Of a stretch of 64,000 nucleotides of DNA, positions 1 through 12,028 are shown piece by piece. A program made the translations under genes and the position numbers. A model generated the notes under the pieces. The model ran no database searches. It had not been told where the DNA came from and worked only from the letters and a program-made list of their open reading frames with translations. Within the stretch, counting starts at the first letter, position 1. Every line of letters begins with the position of its first letter. This DNA is from Schistosoma mansoni. Taxonomy: Eukaryota > Platyhelminthes > Trematoda > Strigeidida > Schistosomatidae. The stretch is taken from the NCBI RefSeq assembly GCF_000237925.1, contig NC_031495.1, positions 36,735,511-36,799,510 of the forward strand, in the 5' to 3' direction.

Positions 1-1269
1 AACCTAGTTTTTTTCTTACTTGTCCACTTCACCGATAATGTAAACGAGGTGGGTATAGGCAGCTAAATTGGCTTCGTATCGATCCCAAACCACTTACACT
101 AGTGGGTACATTGCAACCTGGTCGGTAAAATTCAATCATCACCGTGGGTTAGGTTAACACGGATTTGGTTACTTTCCAGTGGTTAATCAATGCAGAATAA
201 TGCCAATGTTTACCTGTGTGTAATGTATTCATAAGAAATGTGAGATAAAATAATGTTTCAGCGCGGGTTTAGGTTTGCACGTAAATGTATGATAGAAGCA
301 GTTACTTTTGCTCCTATGGTCTGGTGACCATAAACTTTCGAAAAGAATACAGAAATGTTAGTCAGTTTCTCAACTATGGTTATAGTTTTCATCACAGACA
401 CTGAAATCAAACTGAAGAAGTACTTAAAACCATAAATCATCGGACAGCTGTTTGGTTCCAGTTTTGAACTCCTCGACAGCATGTGTGTATAAAATCATGC
501 AGAAGAAATCCCAAGGAACATCAGTTCTTCTGACCAACATACAGCTTTCAAACTACCTTGATCAAACGTGACTGTAACAAGACATCCAAATGTCTGTCGA
601 AGGTAAAAACTCATATAAATGGGCCTTATTTTCTGCGACATATGTTTAAAAAATAAATACTAGATGGATCTGAATTGTTCATATTTATGCTGAGAACACA
701 GTTTCCGTAAAATATAAGAAGCTAAAAAGGTGACAGTTATCGCAGTCCAGCTACATATCTGTTCGGCAAACTAAAGTATAATGGTAGAATGCAGTGCTTG
801 ATACTAAGATTAGTTTGCCGCCCAATCATACTTCAGTAATTCAGTAGGGATCTACTATTCCCTATAATCCAATCCTCATTAAGATTTAGAGTGTTTCCTT
901 TTGGAAATTTCTTCGTCAAAACGAACTACCTCTACATTGCTACTTAATTTATTTCGGTGGCTATCCGTTTGATATTAATCCGGTATCATCAAAATAAACT
1001 TTTTGAGAAAGAAAATAAAACATTTGCTCATATAAGTGTTCGTTGTTAAATTTTGTAATTGTTACAAGCGTCATTATTTTGCAATATTGATCTTGTTCCT
1101 AAGTTTATTGTCGCAAAACTCTTTTGATGATTTAAAATTTTTTACTTGAGAATCGTACAAAAAAGTATTACTTTTTTTAGTACACTTACATAACGAATCA
1201 TAATCATAAAAGTTATATCATTCATCAGATCTGATTTCGGTCTTGAATTTTTTGTTTTATTTAAAATAG
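1..1269. other. Left flank, presumed intron of the SLC66A1-like gene
   Basis: No exon, RNA gene or recognisable repeat was found here on either strand. The next exon to the right begins in phase 0 with an internal part of a PQ-loop protein, so the 5' half of that gene must lie in this stretch or beyond the window edge. Confidence 0.5.
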
Positions 1270-1356
1270 GGTGCGACAGTTATATTGGGATATATTCTTG
1301 GGTGGATTTCTGCATCCATGTACATGTTCTCTCGATTGCCACAATTATTTCGCAAT
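1270..1356 (+). CDS. SLC66A1: SLC66A1-like exon with the PQ motif
   Basis: 29 codons between an acceptor after a T-rich tract ending AAAATAG and a GTATGT donor, phase 0 at both ends. It encodes a hydrophobic helix starting GATVILGYILGWISASMYM and the SRLPQL signature that gives the PQ-loop family its name. Confidence 0.78.
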
Positions 1357-4300
1357 GTATGTTTAATTCGAGCTTTCTTATCAAATCTATATGAAATTAT
1401 GTTACGTGCATACAACTATTAGTTAATGATTAATGTACATATGCTGAAGGACCCAACTGTTATTCTGGAGGAATAACTATAAGCGAAGTTGTACCTGGGT
1501 AGTTTAGGTACTTGACTTTCACTTACTGGGTCACATTCGGCATATTTTGCTTTGTGCATTCAGGTAATACTTTTAGTTCTCATTTAAGGAACCATTCCAG
1601 AGCCCAGTGTTCAAACACAGTGAAATATATAACAGAATGAGATAAGAGATTTTGACCAGTATGAAGTGTGAATCAGTGACTTATAAACAATTTGTTTGAT
1701 GTCATGTTAACCAAGCTATGTAATCTGAAAACTAACGAAGTACAATTCAGTTTGATTTTCTTATAATCCATCTCTTAAAGGGGACTTTGAATACTCTCCA
1801 ATTCCACTGAATTAATCTCGATCATAATCGAATTACCCTCTCTCTCATCTTTAACCACCATGCATATTATACGTAATGGTTTAAATTGAAAGTAACGAGA
1901 AATATACAAATACGTAAAACTGTATTTTTAAAGTTTTGTAGTAATAAATTATTTCAATTATCTGCTTTATTTATCTCCCGGTTCTATCCTATGGTAAAAA
2001 ATAAGGAAAACTCAACTGAAAGAACAAGGTGTTCACTAAAGCTATACTTGAAGTTCTGTATAGTTTGAAGATTATTTATCTACACTATATTATAGAAAAT
2101 GAATGAGGATTACCATTACAAGTATGTGGTTTTATTGGATAGGTAGTTTGTTGAAAATAATATATGTGGAACTAGTAGCCTTAAACCAGTCTGTTCAAAG
2201 TGAGAGGTCTCAAGAAATGAAACGGTTAAAGTCTTTGACATTTAAATACTGGGTTACAGGTTTCAAGCCCCTTCTAAAGCCTAACTCTAACGATAATTAT
2301 GTTTTTAACCCATTATGTCGATTTTCACTGTACTGGATATTTCCATAGAAGACAGTTGTGGATAATTCCAGCCACTTGAAATGAAGTCTTTGATGAAATT
2401 ACACTAATATGCAGGACTGAGCCAATGAATGAATCACAAAATGATCCGAAGTACTAGACACGTCGCACTTAGCGAAAATTAAAAACTTTGTGGGTAAACT
2501 CAGCTCTTGTATACAAACCTGTGCTTCTTAGCTGCAATACATTGTTTCAAGATGGATTCGCTTTCTGCATTCTTCCTCTTGTTTGTCTACATCTCGTGGT
2601 TTTCTGTCCCCTTCTTCCCAACCTCTTACTTAGTTTGAAGAGGCTTTTTTTGTATTATCTTTTCTCGTTTTCGAAGTATACCAACTTGGACAAGTGCACT
2701 TCTATTTGTGAAGTTTTTACTTTGTGTTCTCTCCTTTCTCAGTAATCTCTCTTATAGATGTAAACAAATATAAACACTAGAACATTCTTCTTCTGGACAG
2801 TTTTAATTTTAGCATATTTCCTCTGTCTTATAACATCTTTCGGTATTAGTGAATATAAAGAACAATAGATCGACTGCATCCGCTACACTGTCTGTTATAT
2901 ATGATTGAGTATTCAGTCTCAAACTGTTAGTTTGAATAATTTAATCAATTAATAACAATAATAATAAACAAACTGCAGAACATTTTGTTTATAAATAACT
3001 TTCTGCAAACTAATTTTTTCTGCTCAAGTGGAAACGTAAATCAACTGAAGGACTGTCCATATTCATGTTTTCTATGGCTGTTACTGGTAATATTTCATAT
3101 GGTATCCAAATTTTACTTACATCTACTGAAAAAAACTACTTAATCAGAGCTACACCGTGGCTTGTTGGAAGTTTCGGTGTAGTTTTGTTAGATTTTTTTG
3201 TAAGTTCATATGTTTTAATTATTAACTATTAAGCTTAATTCTTTAATACTTCATAACCATATTCTACAGCTTCAGACTTGATTATGCTTGTTTTTATATC
3301 ATAAAATGGAACTTCACTAATCCTCTCAGCTCTGATAAGAGCCCATGATCTGTAGAGCTCGATCATGTTAGAAGTGATGCAGTTACCAAAGATGATACTG
3401 GATAATTGTTTCTAAGTCTTGCATACTAGTTGTAGTTGAAAATGTGAAACATTTGATTTTTGCTCAGTAATCTAAATGTAACACAGTCATTGTTGGGATA
3501 TAAAGGTCTTGGTTGCGAACTATTAAGTTCAATGCTTAGATGGAACAACCTTTCGATGCTCCGTAGTTTCTAATGGTTGTTTAGCTAAATTCGACTAATC
3601 GTGTAAGCTAATTTAAGGTTTAGGAATTTATATCAGTAAATTAATGTACTTGAGTGACGAAAAAGTAAATTCGTTAACTCAACTTATCGTGATATTAAAT
3701 ACTGGGATGCTTCTACTAAATCTCCACAGCTGTTAGAATATTTTCCTCTTTGTCTATCTTTTGAAGAAATGATACATAATCACACTAGAATTAAGGGAAT
3801 TAATATATGATAGGTGAAGAATTTTCATAGCAGCTAAACTTGTAAAAAACTTTCTCAATCGAATATGGGCTGTGGATACTGACTATTGAAAAATATTTTA
3901 AAAGCACATATATATTTGAATAATTACGATTCGATTGTATGTTAAAGAGAGACCTGGTGAAATACTGCGTACTTGGTGTTGAGAATCTCTTACTGTTACA
4001 AAATTTACAGTATAAAATAAATCAAATAATTGGGATGACATGCTTTAATTCAATGTTAAACATCTTTTCATAATATTATGGTGTACACTACTTATGTGGA
4101 CAGACATAAGTAGTATGTAGCGGGAATCAGAAGTAGAATGCTCACTACCAAAAAATTGAAGTAAAGAGAGGGGGTAGGAAAACGGAGAGCAGTCAGAATA
4201 ACAACAGGACCGGAAGAATGATGAAGTATGTAAAGGACAACTGAACAATGATCTACAAATGATACAGTTAACATATGATTTTCATATGTTACAAAGGTAC

Positions 4301-5977
4301 CGTCTGATTTTGCACCAAACAGTAAATTAGTTTACCCTACCAAGTCTTCATTCACTACAATATCACTTGTTGTATTTTTAATTCAGCATTATGTTAGCTC
4401 AACATTGTTGGGGACGTTAGATCCCCAGAACTCACTTGGGAAAGGTCCTAGTTTTGTAATTTTATTCTGAAAATTTGAATTTTATGTTTTCGTACCAAGA
4501 GATGCCTAGTTGACCTACAGCTTACATTTCCTACTCGGGAATCCTTGACTGTCATTGATTGACGGATTTTTTTGGTACGCTACTTCGTGGCTCTCCCAAG
4601 GGCGCTTCTATCATTGTATAAATAAGCTTGATTTGTGTGCTTAGTGATCTCGTATTTCTGATTGTTTGTAGAATACATTCTCTACGCCTCATCAAGACTT
4701 CTTGATCTAATTAGCAGGGTCGGGGACAACGGATTAGAATAGCCTATCGTGTCACTGTGTCTTTGACTTTCGTTCCGTTTACCGAGTAAGGTGGACTCGT
4801 AATAGCATCAAACATATCAAATATACTATTCTTTTGTACTAATTCCTTGGGATATTCGTTCAATATGGCATTCATAGTTCGTTTGTATTATTTCAGTGTG
4901 ATATTTGCTTATTATATTAATGATCATTTGTGTAATCCCAATGTTAAATCCGTTTGTATTCCCACCATTTCAACTATATATGATATCTGTTGACTAATTA
5001 CTGAATGGGAATAAAATTCGCACATAAATGAATCTATTTGGTTTAATAAGTTGTCGTTGTGCTTTTGGGAGGTGAATATGACATGTATCTACTATCAGTT
5101 TTGTCTTCTTTGATTGTCACAAATTTCAGTCCTTGCAGTTTCAAGTTTCAGTTTTCGCATTTATAATACAAATATTATTACAATTGCGTCATGTGCATTT
5201 ACAATCTCGATTAAATTCATGTTATCTTACAGATTTTATGCATTTAAAAAGCTATTATGTGAAGACATAAATATTGGTACAAGGAGGCACCAGATATATA
5301 TGCGCCACACAAAAAATTGTCATTTCATTTAATTGTGTGAGGGCTATGATACTGCCCGGGTGCCCAGACCGAAGCGGATAGTTTTCTTAGGGGGCCACAC
5401 CTCGAGCCTTCGACCTAAAGGTCTGATCCACAAGGCAGTAGAGCATCGTGAGGAGATGCAGTCCCATGGTAGCCAGTGACCAACAGTAGGTTCATACGCC
5501 ATTTGTTCCCTCAGGATACTGGAGCCCATATGCACTATTTGTTTGGAATCAGGGTTTTCCAACTCTCCTAGGTGGACTTTCCGTGTCCACCAACCCGGTT
5601 AAGGCACTGGACATTCGCTTTTCGTCCTCTCACTTTCGTAAACAACACCCCGCCACGAGAAGTCAGTGAGTAAGACTTTCCAGGCAGAGGCTGTATACGC
5701 GTGGCCGTGTGAGAGAATTTTAAGAGAGAGGACGGGCCCTTTCCACTCTCGGCCGTACCAGGGCATTTGGGGGCTAAATTTGTGTATGCGTATATTGATT
5801 CAGTTTTTCTTAATCAAGGAAATTAGTAATTATTACAACAATTTTACTCATTTATTTCAGATATTGTGTCAATTCTGTTTTTATCAATTACATCAACACA
5901 AAAATAACAATGATGGTAATAGTCAAGACCAAACGAATTTATTAGATACAAACCCCAATCAAAATGAAACAGTCTAA
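1270..5977 (+). CDS. SLC66A1: SLC66A1/PQLC2-like lysosomal cationic amino-acid transporter, 3' part
   Basis: PQ-loop membrane protein; family members export lysine and arginine from lysosomes. Three in-frame exons, all phase 0, give the C-terminal 124 residues: 1270-1356, 3029-3199 and 5861-5977. Joined, they read through the second PQ-loop: SRLPQL, then KRKSTEGLS, then TPWLVGSFG and LLDFF followed by a tyrosine-containing helix end. This parallels human SLC66A1, with SRLPQI, KSTQGIS, LPWLVGSLG and LLDTIIS. The N-terminal half with the first PQ-loop is not seen and is probably left of the window. The tail after the last helix is short, polar and Asn/Gln-rich. The last intron carries an LTR-like fossil and a VGHW retroposon. 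Identification by motif reading; the family is fairly sure, the exact paralogue less so. Confidence 0.8.
3029..3199 (+). CDS. SLC66A1: SLC66A1-like exon with STEGLS and PWLVGSFG
   Basis: 57 codons, acceptor TGCTCAAG, donor GTAAGT, phase 0 at both ends. It contains KRKSTEGLS directly after the PQ helix, a helix with GNISYG, and TPWLVGSFGVVLLDFF, the strongest match to SLC66A1 in the gene. Confidence 0.82.
4406..4730 (+). mobile_element. Possible solo LTR (fossil)
   Basis: A block of about 325 bp begins TGTTGGGGAC and ends GGGGACAAC, with a TATAAATA box and a promoter-like layout in its second half. No internal coding region follows. Size and shape resemble a solo LTR of a gypsy-type schistosome element, but no clear target duplication was seen and the family is not established. 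It looks old. Confidence 0.35.
5240..5777 (-). mobile_element. VGHW-family retroposon, near full length
   Basis: Read on the minus strand it begins near CCCCCAAATGCCCTGG and ends in a TTTAAATG-type tail. It shares its whole length with copies at 24735-25262, 42379-42897, 57907-58396 and 60085-60584. Its frame at 5344-5562 encodes the peptide EPTVGHWLPWDCIS, which all copies carry in similar form, with no conserved ATG in front. It lies 83 bp upstream of the last SLC66A1-like exon. Confidence 0.75.
5861..5977 (+). CDS. SLC66A1: SLC66A1-like last exon
   Basis: Acceptor TTTATTTCAG, phase 0, 38 codons plus TAA. It continues the last helix (ILCQFCFYQ; human IISIQFLVYR at this place) and ends in an Asn/Gln-rich polar tail with no known motif. 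Confidence 0.75.
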   Translation: MLCQFCFYQLHQHKNNNDGNSQDQTNLLDTNPNQNETV

Positions 5978-6138
5978 GATTATTCTTTTTCATCATATGA
6001 TTGTAAAATGTTATTTTCAATGTTTTTTTTAATTTTTACTATAGTTTCAAGTACTTTAATCCATAATTCCGTATTCTTCTTGTTATTTATTGAATACATA
6101 TTAATTGAGACCATCAATCTCTACAACCCTATACTGAT

Positions 6139-6262
6139 CCTGCTTCAGTTCGGGCACCTGGGCAGTATCACAGCCCTCAAGCAAATCGGATGAGATTTGT
6201 ATGGCGCATATGTATCTGGTGCTTCCTTGTACCAATATTTATGTGTTTAAATAAATAAAATA
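6139..6262 (+). mobile_element. 5'-truncated VGHW retroposon with 14-bp target duplication
   Basis: The last 124 bp of the VGHW family ending in an AAATAAATAAAA tail. It is flanked by perfect direct repeats AACCCTATACTGAT at 6125-6138 and 6263-6276. This shows that the family inserts by LINE-type target-primed reverse transcription with 5' truncation. Its tail places an AATAAA about 270 nt after the SLC66A1-like stop codon. Confidence 0.88.
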
Positions 6263-6276
6263 AACCCTATACTGAT

Positions 6277-7859
6277 AAATACATATTTACTGAATAAAAA
6301 AAATTTGGCCACTTTGTTTATTTGTGTGTTCGCCTGTTATTTCTTTATATTCACTTTTATTTGTTTGTACAGAATAGTTTGTATTTGATTATCCCACTGG
6401 TTTTGTTTTATTTGTTCTTCTCTTCACATTTGATTTCAAATAACTTTTACTATTTTTTTATTATCATGATTTTCTCAATTTTAAAATGTTGAATATAAGA
6501 TACATGTAATTACTTTTCTTCCTGTGTATATATATGTATGCAAGCGCTTGCTGATGTTACTGATGAATATTTGTTAATCATCTATCATTCAACCGGATGA
6601 TTTGCGGCAGCTTCTATAATTATGAAGTGAATTAGTGTTGTAAAGTTGTCGTACTTGTCATGAAACCTGCAGACCATGAGTGAAATCCCGTTTAGTATCA
6701 TTTTTGTGGATTAACAATAAGTTCCATATTAGAATGAAATAACTGTACAGTAATCCATGTTTTCCAATAGTTCTCTGGATGGTGACACTTTGATTAAAAC
6801 TTTATTATTCAGAGTATCGTTCCTTTTAGAAATAGTAATCTGAAAATTCAGTTATTTCTGGTAAAAGAAAATATGAATTATTTATGATAGGTTGTTTATG
6901 TTTGGGTGTGTGTTTGTTCTCTCCACATCACCTTTCCTTTAAATATCATATCATTAAGGCAAACAGATAAGCTTGTTTTTATCTATTTGACCGTACTACA
7001 GTCCACTTCTTACTGGCATCATGTGTCGGTAGATCTACAAGATCTGTTTTGGTTGAACTCATTGGACACATATATTTAACATCACTAACTTCCCAGTCAC
7101 TCTTTTATTGTTCCTTTTGTTATATTTTATGTAGTATCTCTAATTCACCTGTGTAATAACCGAATTGTAAGTTACTAATGCAAAAATCCTGTTTAATAAA
7201 ATAAAAGAATTTAATAGAGCTTTTTATTTATTAACTTGGTTGATAGAGAATCGATTTCTCTTCATGTAACGCTACCGGATATAAATGAGTATTACAAGAA
7301 AGCCATGTATTATATATCTTTCTAGCAGAATAGTTTCTTGAACATTGTGATATGTCTTTTGTTGAATAAATTAAATCTCTGCTTGGTATCACTTTTAAAT
7401 TTACGTCTTGGATACTCTCTTACTTTTGATATTCTCTTCAGTATATTCAGTCCCTACTATTAATGTGTACCTAAATACCTTACCATTAAAATCCTGTATG
7501 ATGACGTGATTAATTTGCTTCTAACTCATTGAATAATTAAGAACGTATTATGTGAACTGCCCAAATTTGTTTGATACAATTACAGATTGATTGAGACAAA
7601 AGGTAAGGTTGTTACACTGTTAGTCGTTTTCATACACTTGATAAATATATTTGTACATCAAATAGTTCATTTAAAGTTAGTGAATTGTTAGTTGGCTTAC
7701 CAGCCATCTACAGTTGGACTGATCCACTATACATCATTTTTAGTTATGAATTATTCTTCATGCATCGATTTAGAATGTTTTTTTGTCTGATACTTCTGTA
7801 ACGTATCATCTTAACTGGCTATCTGTTATGGACTAGATGTATTTGTACATTTATTTTAA
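6277..7859. other. Intergenic, nothing recognised
   Basis: Low-complexity AT-rich sequence. A plain AATAAA lies near 6293. No coding exon or repeat was recognised. Confidence 0.45.
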
Positions 7860-8705
7860 ACATAGTCCTAATCTCGAGCAAAATTTATAGTATTCTTGGG
7901 ATGCGACTCCCTCCCTCTAAATGCAAAATGTTGCCCCAGGGCTGGTTTGCGTCGACGCCTGAACGAGCACTAGGAAGTGATATAATTGAATGCTTTGACC
8001 ATTCCACTTATCTAAGAGGTTTTATCAGCCCTGATGACTTGGCTTCTGACGAAATGTCGGCACGGATTTGAGAAGCTCTTTTGACGTTTGCGTATTCGCA
8101 TCACCTGTGACCTAGGTGAGATATTCGTCTGCCAACCAAAGGGGATGTGTACTGTGCAGCAATCCGCTCTGTATTACTTTGTGGCCGTTAAACATCCTCT
8201 ATGAAACTACAGGGCACGCGTAGGCTGCAGGCTTTTAATTATAGGTATCTTCTAAGTATTCCTCATGTTTCATGGGACAACTGATCAAGCGATTTTGAAG
8301 TTAGGTATAGAGTACTAGGAAACGGTGACAAATCAGTTAATGAGGCTGTAAATCTTGACCGACTGAGTTGGTTAGTTTATATCCTACGTATCTTTTTGAC
8401 CACCATCTACCTCGACGAGGGATGTTCACTAGTGTAGGAGCAGGTTGTAAGAAAAGTAAGGGTGACCATATCAAGAGATTGTTAGGTGCATGAAGTCATT
8501 AACTGTTGGTCTGAGCAGCGTAAGTAGACTCGACTATGTGGTTCGTGTCTGTGCAATAATGGTGATCAGTGGTTGTAGACTTTTAGTGTTATGACTCAGA
8601 ATTATTTTTAATGATACAGACCCATTCACTGTTTGTCTTTCTTTCAACGTTGAAGTTCAGTACTTCTTAATATATACCTTTCCACTCTGCTTCTTAAACT
8701 TGTTT
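7860..8705 (+). mobile_element. Decayed non-LTR LINE, 3' part
   Basis: It resembles the C-terminal half of the LINE remnants at 21650-22760 and 22800-24115: the segment equivalent to SKCKMLLRDWV, the YLGS-like stretch, the LLYxSETW region and the downstream arginine-rich end, all with many stops. Positions 8171-8705 align without gaps to 23421-23955 at close to 99 percent identity, whereas the sequence before 8171 is far more diverged. Confidence 0.75.
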
Positions 8706-9999
8706 TTATCACATTTCTTACGACGGTGCTCATTTCTTAATAGCAGCAAGTGATGAAATTAGCAATGGTAATTCTGTTTCATTTTAGACAGTTTATTTAT
8801 GTAAAATCATTTAACTTAACTGATTTTCCATAAAACTTTTATTCATGCATCGGATATTTTAGGTTATTATATATGAAGTATGTTCATTTCTATACAGCTT
8901 AAAATATGGATGTCTTTTCGTTTTTCATTCATCCTCATTGATAGAAGTGCTCTAACTATAGACTAATATGTAAAGATCGACTGAGGTATTTGGTAACAGA
9001 ATATGGATTGTTTAACAAACGGATAACACATTAAAAAAATATACACTCATAATTTGTAGACGTTTAACCGATCAAAGTTCTGCGTTGTAATATATAACGA
9101 AATACTTTAGGGTTCACAAATTTATGAACTTTGTCGAATCTTCTAATCTACTCGTGAGTCATCTAAAATAACAGTTTCGCCTATAAACCAGATGAATAAG
9201 ATTATCAGTTGTAGAAATGGTTCTACTAGTGTGGAACGGTAACTAAGTTCCTTAAAAGAAGAGCTTTGCTTATTACTAACCTGACTTATGGAGTCCGCAG
9301 GTTTGTTGTTTTGTATCTTGAATAGGACTAAATGTAATGAATTACTAAAGCTTTTTGGATTTGAATATTTTATCAAGCAATGTTATTTTGTTTACGTCTT
9401 CTATCCATACAATAGACTATTAGGAAGCATGGTAATCATCATCATCCATTTATTACGAAAGCGCGATAATCACAGTCAGCTGAGTGTTACAAATTTTAAT
9501 GTACTTTTTGAAATTCCTGGTTTGTCCTGGTCTACAAGTGTTGTTATACTACGGATTAACATTAAAAACTGCTTTAAGACATATTACTTAATTTTTGTAA
9601 ACCATCAGTGTTATGAATATATCTGAAAGCCGTATTTTAGCTTTCTGAATACAAGTTTGCATTGTTAGTAAAATAGAGATAACATATGGTTGGTAAAGTA
9701 GATTACAAGATTTTACCACAAATATTGTACTTTTTTATTTCAGAGGCATATTTACCATTCATAACTTAATCTTTTTCTGGCACAACCGATTAAATCAGTC
9801 CAAATTCTAGTTCCTCAATAATCAATAAAGTTCATATTTAATATCTATTTATTGAAGTGTGCATGTGATGCATAATAAGTATTCAATACAGATCGCTTCA
9901 TTTGTGTATATGATTTATCAAGTCTGTTTTGTATATTTGATTGATAAAAAGAAGCATTTCTACACATATTTAATCAACGAAATATTAAATATTATCAGA
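8706..9999. other. Intergenic, nothing recognised
   Basis: AT-rich single-copy-looking sequence. An open frame at 9288-9626 (+) has no recognisable domain and no splice context, and is treated as chance. Confidence 0.4.
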
Positions 10000-10430
10000 A
10001 GAGGGTTTTGTGGAGATTTTAGTAATTTCATATAGTTGAGATCATAAGTCATTTGAAGCTAGACCACCATGGAAAACCTGGAAGCATTGGGCGGTCGTTT
10101 CGTCCTATTGTAGGACGCCTCAGCAGTGCGCATCCACGATCCCGCCTCGCGAGATTCGAACCCAGGACCTATCAGTCTCGCGTGCGAACGCTTAACCACT
10201 AAATCACTAAGCCGGCATCCAATGGTATTGTCTAATTTCAACCAATCCACGAGACTGAGCAACAATTCATCAATGTCTTCAGTGAGTTGATATCTCCCAA
10301 CAGACCTGGTTGAACTTCACTTCTGAGGAGTCCCCCAATAGGAAGAAACGGTCGTCTAGTGCTTCCAGGTTTTCCATGGTGGTCTAGCTTCAATTGACTC
10401 ATGATCTCAACTATATGAAATATTGAATAA
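10000..10430. repeat. Hammerhead SINE family B, inverted head-to-head pair
   Basis: A minus-strand copy (about 10000-10250) and a plus-strand copy (about 10265-10430) face each other with heads inward and tails outward. The minus copy has a tRNA-like head with a GGTTCGAATCTCG B box, then a hammerhead-like core and the conserved tail ending in ATGATCTCAACTAT and a TTTTGTGGAG motif. The plus copy lacks most of the tRNA head. In the minus copy the core A9 position and the cleavage triplet are changed; the plus copy keeps the core. Confidence 0.78.
10318..10362 (+). ncRNA. Hammerhead ribozyme motif (SINE B)
   Basis: CTGAGGA core at 10323-10329, stem II GTCC/GGAA with a short loop, GAAA at 10345-10348 and cleavage triplet GTC at 10354-10356. 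Stem I pairs CACT with AGTG next to a T-T mismatch. All catalytic positions are present, but stems I and II are imperfect, so activity is doubtful. Confidence 0.5.
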
Positions 10431-11523
10431 CTAATTGTCACTTATCTCGGATTTGGCAATAGTGCAATGCTGTAGTTTGTTTGATCATATTAATTGGTTT
10501 AATGTAATCAATGATGATAGTGGGTTGTTGCAAATATTTAACAGAGATTTTCGAATTCTGGTATTTCTTCCAATGGTACTCATATACAATTTTGAGAACC
10601 TTGTCATTGTTTATGAAATTCTAACATGTATCGCTTACCGAAGCTATAATAATTTTTACAACTAAGTCATACAAATAATGAATGATTTGCGGCAGAAGTT
10701 TTCTTATTATACCAATCAATCATCTAACGTTGACCAATATCGTACTCAGGTTTTCAATGTTGTTCGAAGTTTATCAGTCACTTAATACTTGTTAACTCCT
10801 TACAATCTATAATGACATATGTATTCATAATGAATTTTCATCTGAGCGTAGCTTTCAACTGCAATAGACCTACATTTAGAGAGTGTTTTGATATTTTTCT
10901 GGAACACTTATTTTAGAAAAAAGTAATTTTCACGTTTATTATCTTTTTATTTACACAATACAAAGATGCTTAATATAATAGAGGACTGAAAAATGTACTA
11001 CGCAAAACAAGTATAACATTATTTTAAAGAAATACAAAATAGAAAATCATTGAGTAAATAAAGAAAGTATATTAGACATCAAAAGATAGAATTTGTATAA
11101 TACACAATCAAAATGAATGGTACTTCATGGGCAGGTACATCTTATTGTTTATTAAAGAAAAAAAACTACCACAGAAGTACCAATGTATTTCATTCTATAC
11201 TTTATTGAATAACATTTTAAACTACTGGGTTTCATGATTCTCAATATCATTTACTTGTTTATGCATAAAGTTACAAATCGTTATTCTAATCATTCTCATT
11301 TGTTAACAATGAATTAATAGATTTAAAGTTATTTTTTATTTGTGTAATTGATCTTGACACAATATGTTTGGAATCTAAATTTGTATGTTGTATTATTTAG
11401 TTGCATTTGTTTGTTCAATTTTTAAAAATTCTCATCTGCATATGTAACTTTCAGCCTTTGATAGGTTTAAGTACAGGCTTGAGGGATATTGTATCCTACA
11501 AGGGAGTGTGCAGTGCAAAGTAT
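10431..11523. other. Intergenic, upstream of LSM10
   Basis: AT-rich sequence with an unsupported open frame at 10435-10665. No repeat or domain was recognised. The LSM10 promoter or first exon may lie here, but no signal is strong enough to place it. Confidence 0.35.
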
Positions 11524-11562
11524 ATGAGAGAATTTGAAAGAGAGAAGAACAAGAGAATAAAA
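11524..11562 (+). CDS. LSM10: Candidate first coding exon of LSM10
   Basis: The recognised LSM10 exon at 11786 starts in phase 0 and has no in-frame ATG before the Sm fold, so a start is needed upstream. An ATG at 11524 followed by 13 codons (MREFEREKNKRIK) ends at a GTCAGT donor in phase 0, leaving a 223-nt intron. This fits the phase but rests on that alone. Confidence 0.3.
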
Positions 11563-11785
11563 GTCAGTCGATTACTCAGTAAGCATACAAAATGCACTTA
11601 AATTTAGTAAGAATGTTAATCAATGACAATAAACAATGAAACAAGCGTGAAATTAAGATAATCTGTTCTAGGATTTGATAGAGTAAGGTTTTCAAATGCA
11701 CTACACATGTACTTAATATATTAAACTAGAATAATGAAAGTGAATATATCCTTCTTTTTTTCCTATACAATCTTTTATTATTTAG

Positions 11786-12028
11786 GCAGTATTAGACGAT
11801 CATAGTGCTTGTGAGGTATGGCGTAGTCGTGATCGTTTATATTCTTCATTAGTTGCTATATTTCCAGCTGCATTAATTGGTAAACCAGTTACGGTAATAC
11901 TGTTAGATGAAACACGTATAACTGGACGTTTATGTTCATGTGATGGATTGATGAATTTACAATTGGATAGTGGTGTTATAATACGAAAACCAGATTCTGA
12001 CAGACTAAATGCAGTTATTGTAGTTGAA
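11786..12028 (+). CDS. LSM10: LSM10 exon with the Sm1 motif
   Basis: Acceptor after a long pyrimidine tract ending TTATTTAG, donor GTTAGT, phase 0 at both ends. Before the Sm fold lie about 28 residues including CEVWRSRDRLYSSL, roughly matching the N-terminal helix of LSm10. Confidence 0.78.

Noticed and set aside
4080-4120. Short palindrome with ACTACTTATGTGG/CATAAGTAGTATG, similar to one near 37440
   Set aside because: Too short and diverged to define an element; it may be part of an unlisted dispersed repeat.
5666-5860. Reading the SLC66A1-like last exon as starting upstream, inside the open frame from 5666
   Set aside because: The frame before 5861 is VGHW retroposon and intron sequence; a clear TTTATTTCAG acceptor precedes the conserved part.
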